A stretch of 64,000 nt of DNA from Pedobacter sp. FW305-3-2-15-E-R2A2 (GCF_038446955.1 NZ_CP151803.1:620001-684000), one strand, 5' to 3'. Counted from the stretch's first letter, positions 39,101-46,856 are shown. A program made the numbers and translations. The notes: a model not told the origin generated them from the sequence alone.

Positions 39101-39225
39101 AGCCCGAGATTGAAAAAATAAATCGCATACTTGATAAACTGAGAAAGGTCTTGCCTGAGGATCTACGGCCATTGAAAGAAATCAACCTGAAGAGGGACGA
39201 TTTCCAACGAAAAGAAGTATTATAA
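36184..39225 (+). CDS. HD-domain and Hsp90-like ATPase fusion, putative defence protein
   Basis: A 1013-residue protein. The N-terminal HD-type hydrolase domain has metal ligands in LHNAQHQHNIL, YHDIG (H94, D95), CESHNSS and RIGDILDFDDTR (about residue 220). A GHKL/Hsp90-like ATPase follows: FLRELLQNAIDTSRH (N368), DYGMGMN (D410) and SRFGIGLLSCF (about residues 456-466). The C-terminal 500 residues are unassigned. It resembles HD-plus-Hsp90-like proteins found in bacterial conflict islands, though I cannot name the system. It lies between the recombinase and IetAS. The HD domain may cut nucleotides or nucleic acid; that is inference. Confidence 0.9.
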   Translation: MPTAIQNPFIDLPIWEHFLKTTENETDNRQMVINHIGHALPLLERIIVAYPSFTLHNAQHQHNILRLIGEILGIRLQGLSGLETAILILSAVYHDIGMVYKPEELKTVSLEPEFEEFLFINTAAKLQFEEDGKQATESLIGWYCRWMHAKRVWPFLQDVDSTIPFVWDKVPFKVELGNVCESHNSSIEYIKNNDDKFSVTFLGKCDLKFCALLLRIGDILDFDDTRTPLSLYEYLGLDKSNKADDQISDKEWRQHMSAKGFTVEREHGRTRLRFIAVPEHPKVEVGIRSFLKIIETELNACARLLRFCSDEWVHFELPDEINLEGIKSKNYRSGNYHFSLAEDDVMKLLTGEGIYNDDFIFLRELLQNAIDTSRHREFRERLVDSTFHASPIIVSNFTDDEGYQWIRIDDYGMGMNLEIIEKHLLKKGKSYYNSDAFKLEKLAIREKIHADFVPISRFGIGLLSCFIAGDKIEISTVHKDEPNNPYRLSVEGRNGFFMLQSKKEHDTPAPMPAENKPEKDYRKKPGTSIAVRIVTNKEYEGFDVKALLERYLMAPPVPVEYDGTAIGGDFKELMDTPWATAQSFELNEEYVNKVRTLTELPLESGIKISILPISLTQDALSSNIKGQLIITYIDIPEHPLLRDDNIRFTLDSQNRKIEVQCVKTKKKDGKTFDERETEDVSFLFDHLKIPDVVTLNPYSFHPYHLNVLRFSHNGIRIPEDTKTLALNRGGINSYQLNWGHLSNFNFICSGVVYFQDELLPNLTVSRNEIREMTFPTVAHLLVALRSLNRLIYDNPEQHQFNFFERLEHDVEFTSGIIEKSRFYESHREFWNQEIKIHTGDGVLSVDELIEKSPNDLEIFNNYHSSAFYRNLIKYILESNFDISVAYFHEEGSDVKRFYLSTKSTVNSVIVEGFEPQTFMRFKNHSSLLPGKEVNIDHPYTKWYASAYPLLTKEYFHYSMQLIHGLFGSWESNKPEIEKINRILDKLRKVLPEDLRPLKEINLKRDDFQRKEVL

Positions 39226-39265
39226 ATGTACATATTATTTATTAATAATAGAGTGTGATGAATAT

Positions 39266-39293
39266 GTAAGGTCAATCAAAAGATTGACCTTAC
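39266..39293 (+). terminator. Hairpin after the HD/ATPase gene
   Basis: A perfect 12-bp stem (GTAAGGTCAATC at 39266-39277, loop AAAA, GATTGACCTTAC at 39282-39293) lies 41 bases past the stop. There is no T run, so it may block or stabilise the 3' end rather than be a classical terminator. Confidence 0.55.
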
Positions 39294-39304
39294 ATCAATC
39301 GGAT

Positions 39305-39538
39305 TTATTCAATCACAATTACTAGATACTGATATATATCTATAACAATTCTTTGTAGAATCTTCATCTTGCCGCCTATGTTCCATTTTTTATCTTCAAC
39401 ATTTACTCTGGAAAGGTCGCGATTGAAAAATTGGTTACATTCAATAGGGGAAGGTGTTAAAAGTATTAAAGAAAAGTGGAGACTGTTGTAATCTAATTTG
39501 GTATTCTTTAGTAGCAAAAAGCCTTCGTGGCAATACAT
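39305..39538 (-). CDS. Doubtful small protein
   Basis: A 77-codon frame from ATG at 39538. The C-terminal half (NVEDKKWNIGGKMKILQRIV, then DIYQYLVIV) could be a real protein segment, but there is no known motif and the base composition is that of the AT-rich spacer. It may be a small gene, a decayed gene, or chance. Confidence 0.22.
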   Translation of the reverse strand: MYCHEGFLLLKNTKLDYNSLHFSLILLTPSPIECNQFFNRDLSRVNVEDKKWNIGGKMKILQRIVIDIYQYLVIVIE

Positions 39539-39670
39539 AGGTAGATAAAAGAATAATCTGCCGACAAGGTAATGTGGAATAGTTGAAAAATAATCTAGGT
39601 TTGTCGTTCCTTGAGTACTATATTGTGTAATTTAGCCAGCTAATTAAATGATCTCTAACGGCCAATTATT

Positions 39671-40666
39671 ATGAATCAGGAACTGATGCTTCGTTTATTT
39701 AAGTCTATAGAAGGGGAGCCTAAGGATGATATTGTCAAGGTTGCTAGTGTCATTATCGAGTCTGAGCGTCAGAAAGGACATCATAAGCTTGCTGATAGAC
39801 TGAATTCTATACTGAAAAGAAATTTGCAATCTACTCAGTCGCTTAAAGGTGAACTGAAAACTATATTTGGGGGAAGTGTAACCATTCCTGTTGATAAACG
39901 GAAAAATGTGCCACTTGCTACAGAAATAAAAAGGGAAGATCTTCGTCATGAAATGATTCTTTCAGCTGAGATTGAAGCCAAAATTACACGAATCGAGAGT
40001 GAATTTGTAGCTCGGGAACGGTTAGCTCATTTTGGTTTACAGCCAAGAAAGCGCATATTATTATACGGTAGTCCGGGTTGCGGAAAGAGTATGACGGCCG
40101 AACGTATCGCGTGGAATATAGGGTTACCTTTTTTAAAGGTACGCTTTGAGGCTATTATATCATCTTATTTGGGTGAATCTGCTACTAACCTTACTAATAT
40201 TTTTGCAGCGGTAGAGCACTTTCCATGTGTTCTATTGCTCGATGAGTTCGATTTTATTGCAAAGGCAAGAGATGGTAAACAGGATGTAGGCGAGATGCAT
40301 CGTGTGGTAAATATTTTGCTAAATGTGTTAGAAGACTATAAAGGTGAAGGTATTGTAATTGCAACAACAAATCTGGAAGGTACATTGGATAAAGCGTTAT
40401 TCAGGCGGTTTGATGATATTATAGAAATGCCTAAACCGGGCACCGAAGAAATTGCTAAAATACTGAAAGCGACACTGGCTACAATAAAGATATCCAAAAG
40501 AGTCTCCCTTAAGTCAATGGCTGAGAAAATGGATAGATTTTCTAGCGCCTTGATAGTTAAAATTGCCAATGATGCAGCAAAGCTCGCAGTGATAGGCGGT
40601 AGGAATGTGATAGAAGAAGCTGATTTTGTGAATTCGTTGAAAGAAAACGAAAATTATCACCAATAA
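39671..40666 (+). CDS. ietA: AAA+ ATPase, IetA-like
   Basis: A 331-residue AAA+ ATPase of the FtsH/Vps4-like group. Walker A is YGSPGCGKSMTAE (K139), Walker B LLLDEFDFI (D191, E192), sensor 1 VIATTNLEG, and the arginine finger lies in ALFRRFDDIIEM. A helical N-terminal part of about 120 residues precedes the core. It lies 18 bases ahead of a subtilisin gene, the hallmark of IetAS. That pair is known first as a plasmid stability pair and later as a two-gene anti-phage system. The ATPase is presumed to unfold or deliver substrates, or to hold the peptidase in check. Confidence 0.9.
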   Translation: MNQELMLRLFKSIEGEPKDDIVKVASVIIESERQKGHHKLADRLNSILKRNLQSTQSLKGELKTIFGGSVTIPVDKRKNVPLATEIKREDLRHEMILSAEIEAKITRIESEFVARERLAHFGLQPRKRILLYGSPGCGKSMTAERIAWNIGLPFLKVRFEAIISSYLGESATNLTNIFAAVEHFPCVLLLDEFDFIAKARDGKQDVGEMHRVVNILLNVLEDYKGEGIVIATTNLEGTLDKALFRRFDDIIEMPKPGTEEIAKILKATLATIKISKRVSLKSMAEKMDRFSSALIVKIANDAAKLAVIGGRNVIEEADFVNSLKENENYHQ

Positions 40667-40684
40667 TCAACCAAAGCCTTTTGT

Positions 40685-43195
40685 ATGGCAAAATTTCCTC
40701 ATCTCCCTCTCAGGACCATATTAGATGGCAGTTATAAATTTAAGGGCTTTGCCGGTCGCGGTAAGTCTCAACGCTCGCTCGATAATTTAAATAATAGAAA
40801 AGCTCACGGAACGTCACTATTACAGATGACTGAAGGGATCCAACAGCTCAACATGGATGTGCTGGCCTGGCGTAAAGAGCAAGGACTGCCAGATTTGCCT
40901 GATGAACATATAATACCTGTATTGTTGCAAGTTGATCCACAGGTTTTCAATATTGAAAGCTTGAAGGGATTTGGCATGGAGGTGATTGCAGAAGAGGAAT
41001 CTGGTTTTATTATTGGTGCAAGCGTGGACCAATTTAAATCGTTGAAGGCCAAGATTAGTAAGTTCATCAAAGAGACGAACCAAGGGACTGCGCTACTTTG
41101 GCAAATCGAGCAAGGACAGCAGTGGAGACCTGAATACATTTTAAATGAGGAGTTGTATTGGAAGTGGCTGGATGGGATTAAAGATGAAGAACAATTCACA
41201 GTAGATATTTCTATTTCCTGTCATATAAAACAGAGTGATCACCCTGTACAGACTAAAGGAATGAGTGATGAATCCTTTGAGACTAAACTTTCCAACTGGT
41301 ATGAAAATACTTTGGTGACAGATGTTGAGCTAGACCAGTTGATGATGCAACGCCAGGATCAAGTTCAAACTTTTATAGAATTAGGCGGCGGAAACCTTGT
41401 TGGAGGTTTTGTAGAATATCGAGACAGCTTTGGTTTTCGTGCTGAGCTTTCTGGCCGCGCATTGAAAGACATTGTACTAAATTACCCCTATGTGTTTGAG
41501 ATTGCTGAGCACTGTGAAATAGAACGCCAAGTGCTCACTCATGAAGATTTCGGAGAAATTGATTGTACTATACTCGCCCCCTCGATCGATTCACCTAACT
41601 TGTGTATTATAGATAGTGGTATTCAACAGAACCATATATTACTGGAACCTGCAATCTTGCCAGACAGATCAATCAATTTCGTCCCACACGAAACTACGGT
41701 GGCCGATCAGGTTCCAAATGGCGGGCACGGTACGAAAGTAGCTGGAGCAGTTCTTTATGGCGCAGCAATTCCCAGAGCAGGAACGGTTCAGGCACCTTTC
41801 TTTTTGACCAATATACGGGTGCTGGATGCCGGTAAGGCTATGTCCAGCTTGCTGTTTGAACCTGAATTGATGCATACAATAGCTGATCATAACGGGGATA
41901 TATCCATATTTAATCTCTCTATTAATACAAGAGTACCGTGCAGGACGCGTCATATGTCGCAATGGGCTTCCGCTATTGACATGATTTGTCATGAAGAAGC
42001 GAAAATCTTTGTAGTTTCTGCGGGAAATATTAATGACTCGGGCGCCTTGGTGAACAGGCCTGGCATTAAGGAACATCTGGCGGCCAGTCGCCCATACCCA
42101 AGTTATTTACTTGAACCTTCTTCGCGAATCGCTGATCCGGCTCAAAGTATTTTTGCTATTACGGTTGGTTCTGTATGTATAGGTGAATTTGACGACGCTG
42201 ACCGTGCATCATTTGGAAAAAAAGATTTTCCCTCATCTTTTTCACGATCAGGGATGGGCATGTGGGGTGCAATAAAGCCGGAGGTCGTTGAGTATGGGGG
42301 GGATTGGATCAAAGAAAAAGCCGGCTCTAATTTAACAATCCTCCCCCAGACATCTCCTGAATTGGTGAAAACGGGTTTGCATGGCATAGGTAGAGTCGAT
42401 ATTGGTACATCATTTAGCGCTCCTCAGGTGACCCATATTTTGGGCCATTTACAGAAACTCTTTCCTAATGAGCACGTGTTATTTTACAAAGCTTTGCTCA
42501 TACAATCGGCTAGGTTGCCAGAGGCTATTTGGCACAATCCACATGCCCGGCATTTACGGCACATGGGGTATGGTATCCCAAGTCTGGATAGAGCGATAGA
42601 CAATACTCCGTTTCGGATTACTTTTACAGAAACAGGAGCTATTGCACCGAAAAAAGCTAAGATTTTCTCGGTTAAGGTGCCGGAAGAAATGCGCGGACAG
42701 GGTGAAGCTTATGATATCTTAATAGAAGTTTCTCTATGCTATACTGCAGAACCACGAAGAACTAGAAAGAATCTGCGGTCTTACTTGTCAGCATGGCTAA
42801 CTTGGGAATCCAGTAAATTGGGACAGAGCAGTCAGGCATTTCATGCAGATGTATTGAAGGAGATGGTGGAAAAGGATTGGGATCAGGAACAAGAGGAACC
42901 TGAAGATCCACATTCTATAAAATGGACAATCTGGAGCAATAGTAAATGGGGGAAAATTAAAGATATAAGACGGCAGGCTAGTGCTAATCAGAAAGACTGG
43001 GTAGTACTTAAATCATTTGAATTACCTTCTGAACTGTCCTTTGCGGTAATTGGGCACAAAGGTTGGGAAAATGATCTAAATCAAGAGGTGCCTTATGCAT
43101 TTGTTGTGAGTTTTGAAATTTTACACTCTGAAGTCGAGATTTATGATATTATGCAGCAGGTAAATATAGAGGTGCCTATTCAGGCAAGAGTGTGA
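40685..43195 (+). CDS. ietS: Subtilisin-family serine peptidase, IetS-like
   Basis: An 836-residue S8 peptidase without a signal peptide, so it acts in the cytoplasm. The catalytic triad is readable: D310 in CIIDSGIQQNH, H348 in NGGHGTKVAGAV and S576 in GTSFSAPQVT, with the oxyanion segment near FVVSAGNINDSG. A long N-terminal region (about 280 residues) and a beta-rich C-terminal region (about 200 residues) flank the peptidase. Together with the upstream AAA+ gene it forms an IetAS-type unit. The triad is intact, so the enzyme should be active. Confidence 0.92.
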   Translation: MAKFPHLPLRTILDGSYKFKGFAGRGKSQRSLDNLNNRKAHGTSLLQMTEGIQQLNMDVLAWRKEQGLPDLPDEHIIPVLLQVDPQVFNIESLKGFGMEVIAEEESGFIIGASVDQFKSLKAKISKFIKETNQGTALLWQIEQGQQWRPEYILNEELYWKWLDGIKDEEQFTVDISISCHIKQSDHPVQTKGMSDESFETKLSNWYENTLVTDVELDQLMMQRQDQVQTFIELGGGNLVGGFVEYRDSFGFRAELSGRALKDIVLNYPYVFEIAEHCEIERQVLTHEDFGEIDCTILAPSIDSPNLCIIDSGIQQNHILLEPAILPDRSINFVPHETTVADQVPNGGHGTKVAGAVLYGAAIPRAGTVQAPFFLTNIRVLDAGKAMSSLLFEPELMHTIADHNGDISIFNLSINTRVPCRTRHMSQWASAIDMICHEEAKIFVVSAGNINDSGALVNRPGIKEHLAASRPYPSYLLEPSSRIADPAQSIFAITVGSVCIGEFDDADRASFGKKDFPSSFSRSGMGMWGAIKPEVVEYGGDWIKEKAGSNLTILPQTSPELVKTGLHGIGRVDIGTSFSAPQVTHILGHLQKLFPNEHVLFYKALLIQSARLPEAIWHNPHARHLRHMGYGIPSLDRAIDNTPFRITFTETGAIAPKKAKIFSVKVPEEMRGQGEAYDILIEVSLCYTAEPRRTRKNLRSYLSAWLTWESSKLGQSSQAFHADVLKEMVEKDWDQEQEEPEDPHSIKWTIWSNSKWGKIKDIRRQASANQKDWVVLKSFELPSELSFAVIGHKGWENDLNQEVPYAFVVSFEILHSEVEIYDIMQQVNIEVPIQARV

Positions 43196-43352
43196 TGATT
43201 GAGTGAATAGTATTAAGTATGTTTGGAACAGGATCAGATCAAAAATCGGCACTTAAATTTTTTGTAGATTGATTATCTCCCAGGTTAATTGTTAAATATG
43301 CATAAGATCTTAGAAAAGGCAGAGACAAACTAAAAAACTATTATAGATAGTT

Positions 43353-43586
43353 TTAATCAGCTGTGTTCGAAAAGAAATAACGGATTACCAAATACAGTGT
43401 TCCGACAAAGAAGCCATCAATGATCAAATATTTCCATTTTTCGTCACTGGATTTTGCATACAGGACCAGATAAATGGTAACAAAAACTAATAAACTTAAA
43501 ACAATAAGCAATATAATCGCTCGACAAATTATATTAAAAATAAATTTGTAAACTTTGATCTTGTCATCATCGATATTACTTGCCAT
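43353..43586 (-). CDS. Small two-helix membrane protein
   Basis: A 77-residue protein with two membrane helices (about residues 13-42, IFNIICRAIILLIVLSLLVF, and 50-70, GFFVGTLYLVIRYFF). Start and end are short and polar. It is the last gene of a minus-strand cluster and overlaps the upstream gene by 11 bases, so it is probably translated with it. Small two-helix proteins are common membrane-damaging effectors in defence systems; that role is only an inference here. Confidence 0.75.
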   Translation of the reverse strand: MASNIDDDKIKVYKFIFNIICRAIILLIVLSLLVFVTIYLVLYAKSSDEKWKYLIIDGFFVGTLYLVIRYFFSNTAD

Positions 43587-43950
43587 TCTTTCTTACAATT
43601 TGATAAAAAATAATAGTACTAAGGCTTTCAGTGTTAAAGTCATATTCAGATTCCTCCCGAAGTTGGCAAGATTGACAGGTAATTACCGATGGCATTTGAT
43701 CAAGATTATCAACAGATAAAATGATTCGTTCACAATCTTTATTATAGCATATAATCCCAATCTTTTCTCGAAAAACTCCTTCTCTAACAGCAAGGTTACA
43801 GAATAACTTTGCCAGTCTATTCGGAATATTAAAGAAACTGCGAATATTCTCTACGTAGATTCTGTTAGGATCTGTAGCTGCAATAAGTTCCTGTTTTTTG
43901 GCAATGAACTTCCCCAGAAAGCTCTTATCAATTATTTGTAATAATCTCAT
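43576..43950 (-). CDS. Zinc-ribbon-like protein of unknown function
   Basis: A 124-residue protein. The first 75 residues look like a winged helix (IRSFFNIPNRLAKLFCNLAV, then REGVFREKIGIICY). Two cysteine pairs follow (ICYNKDCERI and ITCQSCQLREES), fitting a small zinc ribbon. I do not recognise the family. It overlaps both neighbours (11 bases with the downstream membrane protein, 23 bases with the upstream gene), so the three genes form one tightly coupled unit. It may be an adaptor or sensor. Confidence 0.78.
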   Translation of the reverse strand: MRLLQIIDKSFLGKFIAKKQELIAATDPNRIYVENIRSFFNIPNRLAKLFCNLAVREGVFREKIGIICYNKDCERIILSVDNLDQMPSVITCQSCQLREESEYDFNTESLSTIIFYQIVRKNGK

Positions 43951-44821
43951 TGATGACAGAATCTATTTGTGAAGTGTTTTTTGAATATAAGGGTATCGTT
44001 ATCTCACCGTTAGTTGGATCACATGTAAAGTGACCACAAAGATCGTCATTATCTTTAAGATATTTGAAAAGAGTTTTGTTTAGTGGTGATTTCATCAGTT
44101 CCGCATATACATCTGGATATTCCACTTTTACAAGATTATCTTCGTCCATAGTTTCCTTAGACATTGACTTACTTTTTTTAAATTTCACTTCACGCGAGTC
44201 AATCGAATCATCGTCCCAAAGTTTCTTTATACCTTTATTTAGGTCGGCTTTCTCAGGCGCATTATTAGCAAAAAGAGCGATAAGTGGTGTAAGAATTGAT
44301 TTTTCATCAACGGCTTTAGTTGGGCTATACAATGCAGCGTTCGCTGGGAAATAAGGTGTTAATTTACTTTCCAATACCGTAAATCTGATTATTAAATAAT
44401 GCCTAGTTACTTCAATCATCATGGGTTGATGAAAATTCAAGTCGACCTGATTTATAGCTCCGCCAAAATTCACAATTACTTGAAAAGTCACATCAGCTAA
44501 AGCAAATATCAATAGCCTATTTGCAGTAACGTCTTGTTTGATGATTTTATAACCAAGTTGTTGTTGAGTAATACTAGTTGGTGCATAAGGGTGTTGAAAT
44601 TTATAAATATAAATGTGTTGCTTAGTGTAATTAAAGTGACTGTAACTAAAGTTTTCGATTTCAATTCGAGAATTGTTTTGAAGTATTTCTTCTAGGATTT
44701 CCTCTTGATTTCCTGGAGCAGTTTCAAAATGCTCCTTTAGGATTTTAACAGGATAAGATTTAAGTAATCGTCGTGAAAGGTCGGTCGCGTTGTTCATTTG
44801 GTCAGTTTTTGCAAAATACAT
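43928..44821 (-). CDS. Unknown protein of the four-gene cluster
   Basis: A 297-residue protein with no family I can name. Residues about 50-190 are beta-rich, with many aromatic residues (SYSHFNYTKQHIYIYKFQ, then VTFQVIVNFGGAINQVDLNF). Residues about 200-240 are charged and look flexible, and the end is helical. No signal peptide, membrane helix or catalytic motif is seen. The gene starts at 44821 in a long A run; an in-frame ATG at 44797 (MNNATDLSRR) is an alternative start. It overlaps the next gene by 23 bases. Confidence 0.8.
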   Translation of the reverse strand: MYFAKTDQMNNATDLSRRLLKSYPVKILKEHFETAPGNQEEILEEILQNNSRIEIENFSYSHFNYTKQHIYIYKFQHPYAPTSITQQQLGYKIIKQDVTANRLLIFALADVTFQVIVNFGGAINQVDLNFHQPMMIEVTRHYLIIRFTVLESKLTPYFPANAALYSPTKAVDEKSILTPLIALFANNAPEKADLNKGIKKLWDDDSIDSREVKFKKSKSMSKETMDEDNLVKVEYPDVYAELMKSPLNKTLFKYLKDNDDLCGHFTCDPTNGEITIPLYSKNTSQIDSVINEIITNN

Positions 44822-44850
44822 TTTTTTTTATGAAAAAAAACTATTTTGCA
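44811..44850. promoter_or_regulatory. Inverted repeat at the 5' end of the unknown-protein gene
   Basis: GCAAAATA and TATTTTGC form a perfect 8-bp inverted repeat around a run of Ts and a run of As, so a long A/T stem can form. It covers the translation start at 44821 and may influence expression of the three downstream genes. Confidence 0.45.
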
Positions 44851-44910
44851 CTAAGGTGCCTATTACTGTGTTATGGTTCCAGCCGAAAGGTAAGCAGGTG
44901 GAGCGGAAAA

Positions 44911-46206
44911 CTAAGAGCTCTCTCTCTTGAGGACTGATTGATAGTTGTTTTTTTCTGAATTGAAACCATCAAACATCATTTCAAAAATGGAAATGATGCC
45001 GTTCCAGTTCTGGTGATTTGATACTTGATCTGAAGCTTTGCATGCGGCTAATTTTTGAAGATAACGTTTTTGTATTTCTCGTTTCGACATAATTTCTCCC
45101 TGATATGCCTGCATTTTTGGACTGTAGCCTTTCCATAGTATTGGTAATAATTCTCCATTAATTTCTTTGAGTACGTCTTCGCCAAGGTATAACTCAATGC
45201 TGCAGGCCAGTCCATTTATATTCATGAAATTTAATCCCGTAGGACCTAATGTGGGATAATTTTCTGCAAAGGAGATGTACGGGTAATTTAATATTTTGAT
45301 GTGATGAGGTAGTGAGAGTTCTTCTAATGTGGCTTGTGCTTCTCTGGCTGCAGTATCATTATCAAACAAAGCGATGATCTTGTTACTAATACCCGCTCCG
45401 GCAAAAGACTTAATCATATTGACCAAATTGCCAGAGCCACCTTGAGAATTGAAACTTTCAAAATCAAAAAAGCTATAAAACTCATACAAGTGAGGATAAA
45501 GCAACTGTAGGGCGGGCTTTAATATAGCAATATCTGATGTGCCCTCGGTCAGAACAATAATCCGTTCATGGGGTTCTTTGGGATTGATAACGTCCTCATC
45601 GGTGAATATTTCCGCGTCATATAAGTCGGTGTAGTCAAAAACGACTAGTGTGTCCGGGGCTACCACGGTTAGAAATGCACGAAGCGAGAAAAGGTCGTTG
45701 CTGAAAGGCAATGCTTCCAATAGATCATAATCCTTATCTATAATGTAGTTAAAGGTGTTACTATAAATCCGTTCGTAAGACGACTTCTTTATTTTGAGGT
45801 CAGGTTCGTGTACAAGCTTGTGTATACTTTCTAAAAAATCATTAAGATCATATTTCTTCCAGAATTTCCGCTCTTTTATATGATTACTTGTTTCAATGGT
45901 GTCATGGTAGTCAATCAAAAAGCTTAGCTCTTTTATTCTGTATTGTCGCATTGCTTCAAAATTTGACTTCATTTCCTCTTCTGAAAATCCTAGAACGTTC
46001 AGCCTTTCTAAGAGAATTCCGGCACGAGAACTCAAAACATGCTTTTCTTCAGTATGTAAAAAGGGATTCGGATGATCTTTTCTGTATTCCTGCTCATATA
46101 CCTTGGCGTCGGTGGTATGAAATATCAGGTTGGTGAACCAATCCAGATCTTCGACCGTTGATCTCACCAGTTTGTTTTTGATGTAAAGAGAGCCGTAACT
46201 TGTCAT
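44911..46206 (-). CDS. Toprim-domain protein, HEPN/Toprim-associated type
   Basis: A 431-residue protein. The N-terminus MTSYGSLYIKNKLV resembles the small domain that precedes HEPN or Toprim domains in conflict-system proteins. The Toprim core shows the catalytic Glu in IIVLTEGTSDIAIL (E221) and the acidic pair in IIALFDNDTAA (D282, D284). I chose the ATG at 46206 because that family starts M-x-S-Y-G; a frame start at 46236 would add 10 residues. Toprim domains act in nucleic-acid cleavage. It lies 89 bases ahead of the three small genes on the same strand and may head their operon. Confidence 0.85.
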   Translation of the reverse strand: MTSYGSLYIKNKLVRSTVEDLDWFTNLIFHTTDAKVYEQEYRKDHPNPFLHTEEKHVLSSRAGILLERLNVLGFSEEEMKSNFEAMRQYRIKELSFLIDYHDTIETSNHIKERKFWKKYDLNDFLESIHKLVHEPDLKIKKSSYERIYSNTFNYIIDKDYDLLEALPFSNDLFSLRAFLTVVAPDTLVVFDYTDLYDAEIFTDEDVINPKEPHERIIVLTEGTSDIAILKPALQLLYPHLYEFYSFFDFESFNSQGGSGNLVNMIKSFAGAGISNKIIALFDNDTAAREAQATLEELSLPHHIKILNYPYISFAENYPTLGPTGLNFMNINGLACSIELYLGEDVLKEINGELLPILWKGYSPKMQAYQGEIMSKREIQKRYLQKLAACKASDQVSNHQNWNGIISIFEMMFDGFNSEKNNYQSVLKRESS

Positions 46207-46372
46207 ATTAATGAGATAAGTCGTAAAGTTATTCAATTATTGGCTTTTATCGTATTTCGCTCCGGCATTGAAATTTAGCACCAATATGTATAAAGCTTGT
46301 CCCATGAACTTTCCAGTAGTGATCCGAATTTCGTATTAATTGTTTTTGAAGTAGAATATTTTTAAACTCAAA

Positions 46373-46464
46373 CTACTCTACTAGAGATAAACTAATTTTT
46401 TAGCATATCTCTAGTAGAGATAAATGTGATTATTTATACACATAAAAATACCCTACTAGAGACT
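46373..46464. repeat. Island palindrome, right triplet
   Basis: Three copies at 46373-46389, 46406-46422 and 46448-46464. The middle one, TATCTCTAGTAGAGATA, is a perfect 17-base palindrome around a central G. The first two also form a perfect 14-bp inverted repeat (CTCTACTAGAGATA at 46376-46389 with TATCTCTAGTAGAG at 46406-46419) around a 16-base spacer. They match the pair at 34262-34357 and bound the island. Confidence 0.7.
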
Positions 46465-46660
46465 GCAAATGCATTGTTTGAATTGAATTTTTTGGTGCTT
46501 GTTTTAATGCATTATCGGCCAATTTTCTTCATAGGATCTATTTTTTATCCTTTTTTCTTTTTCCAGGTTCTCCTATACTTTAATGTGAAATCTCTACTAA
46601 GGGGCTCCTGGGCAACCAACTCGCTAATCCTAGCAATTTTCTTCAAATCATCTATGAATT

Positions 46661-46720
46661 TTTTTGAGTTCAGTTCGAAGGGGAGCACAGAAAAAGCCTT
46701 AGAGAAATCTAAGGCTTTTT
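46661..46720. repeat. Scar repeat, copy A, with bidirectional terminator
   Basis: The sequence around TTCAGT and GGAGCACA is imperfectly repeated at 47450-47510. Its right part is a perfect 13-bp hairpin (AAAAAGCCTTAGA at 46691-46703, loop GAAA, TCTAAGGCTTTTT at 46708-46720) that can terminate on both strands. Confidence 0.6.
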
Positions 46721-46856
46721 GCGTTTAACTACTTTCCTATAGTCCACAACATTGCATTTATTCAAGAAAATGTTGATGTATTCCAAATAATATATTCCTG
46801 ATAATTTGTGGTTGTTTGCTGAAAAAGAGATTAAATTAGCTCTTAACGTATGTAAT

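Larger units (their letters stand above)
39226..39670. other. Intergenic region ahead of IetA
   Basis: Holds the hairpin above and should hold the IetAS promoter near 39590-39670; no clear box pair is seen. A 77-codon minus-strand frame at 39305-39538 is listed separately as doubtful. Confidence 0.4.
46207..46856. other. Right end of the island and scar region, non-coding
   Basis: Contains three copies of the island palindrome (46373-46464), a repeat and terminator (46661-46720), and the leader of the BRO-like pseudogene. A 100-codon plus-strand frame at 46426-46728 ends in the terminator. Its tail (NFFEFSSKGSTEKALEKSKA) could be a relic of a recombinase C-terminus, but I cannot support it as a gene. 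Confidence 0.5.

Noticed and set aside
34262..46464. CRISPR array made of the CTAGTAGAG repeats
   Set aside because: Only five short copies, in two groups 12 kb apart, with irregular spacing and no cas genes.
46661..46690. tRNA 3' end fragment as an integration scar
   Set aside because: TTCGAA and GGGGAGCACA resemble a tRNA tail, but no T-arm stem forms around TTCGAA and no partner acceptor arm is present.
46426..46728. 100-codon plus-strand frame beginning within the right-end palindrome cluster
   Set aside because: Its first part is AT-rich and low in protein-like features, and its end is encoded by a perfect terminator hairpin. The tail may be a recombinase relic, but I cannot support a gene.
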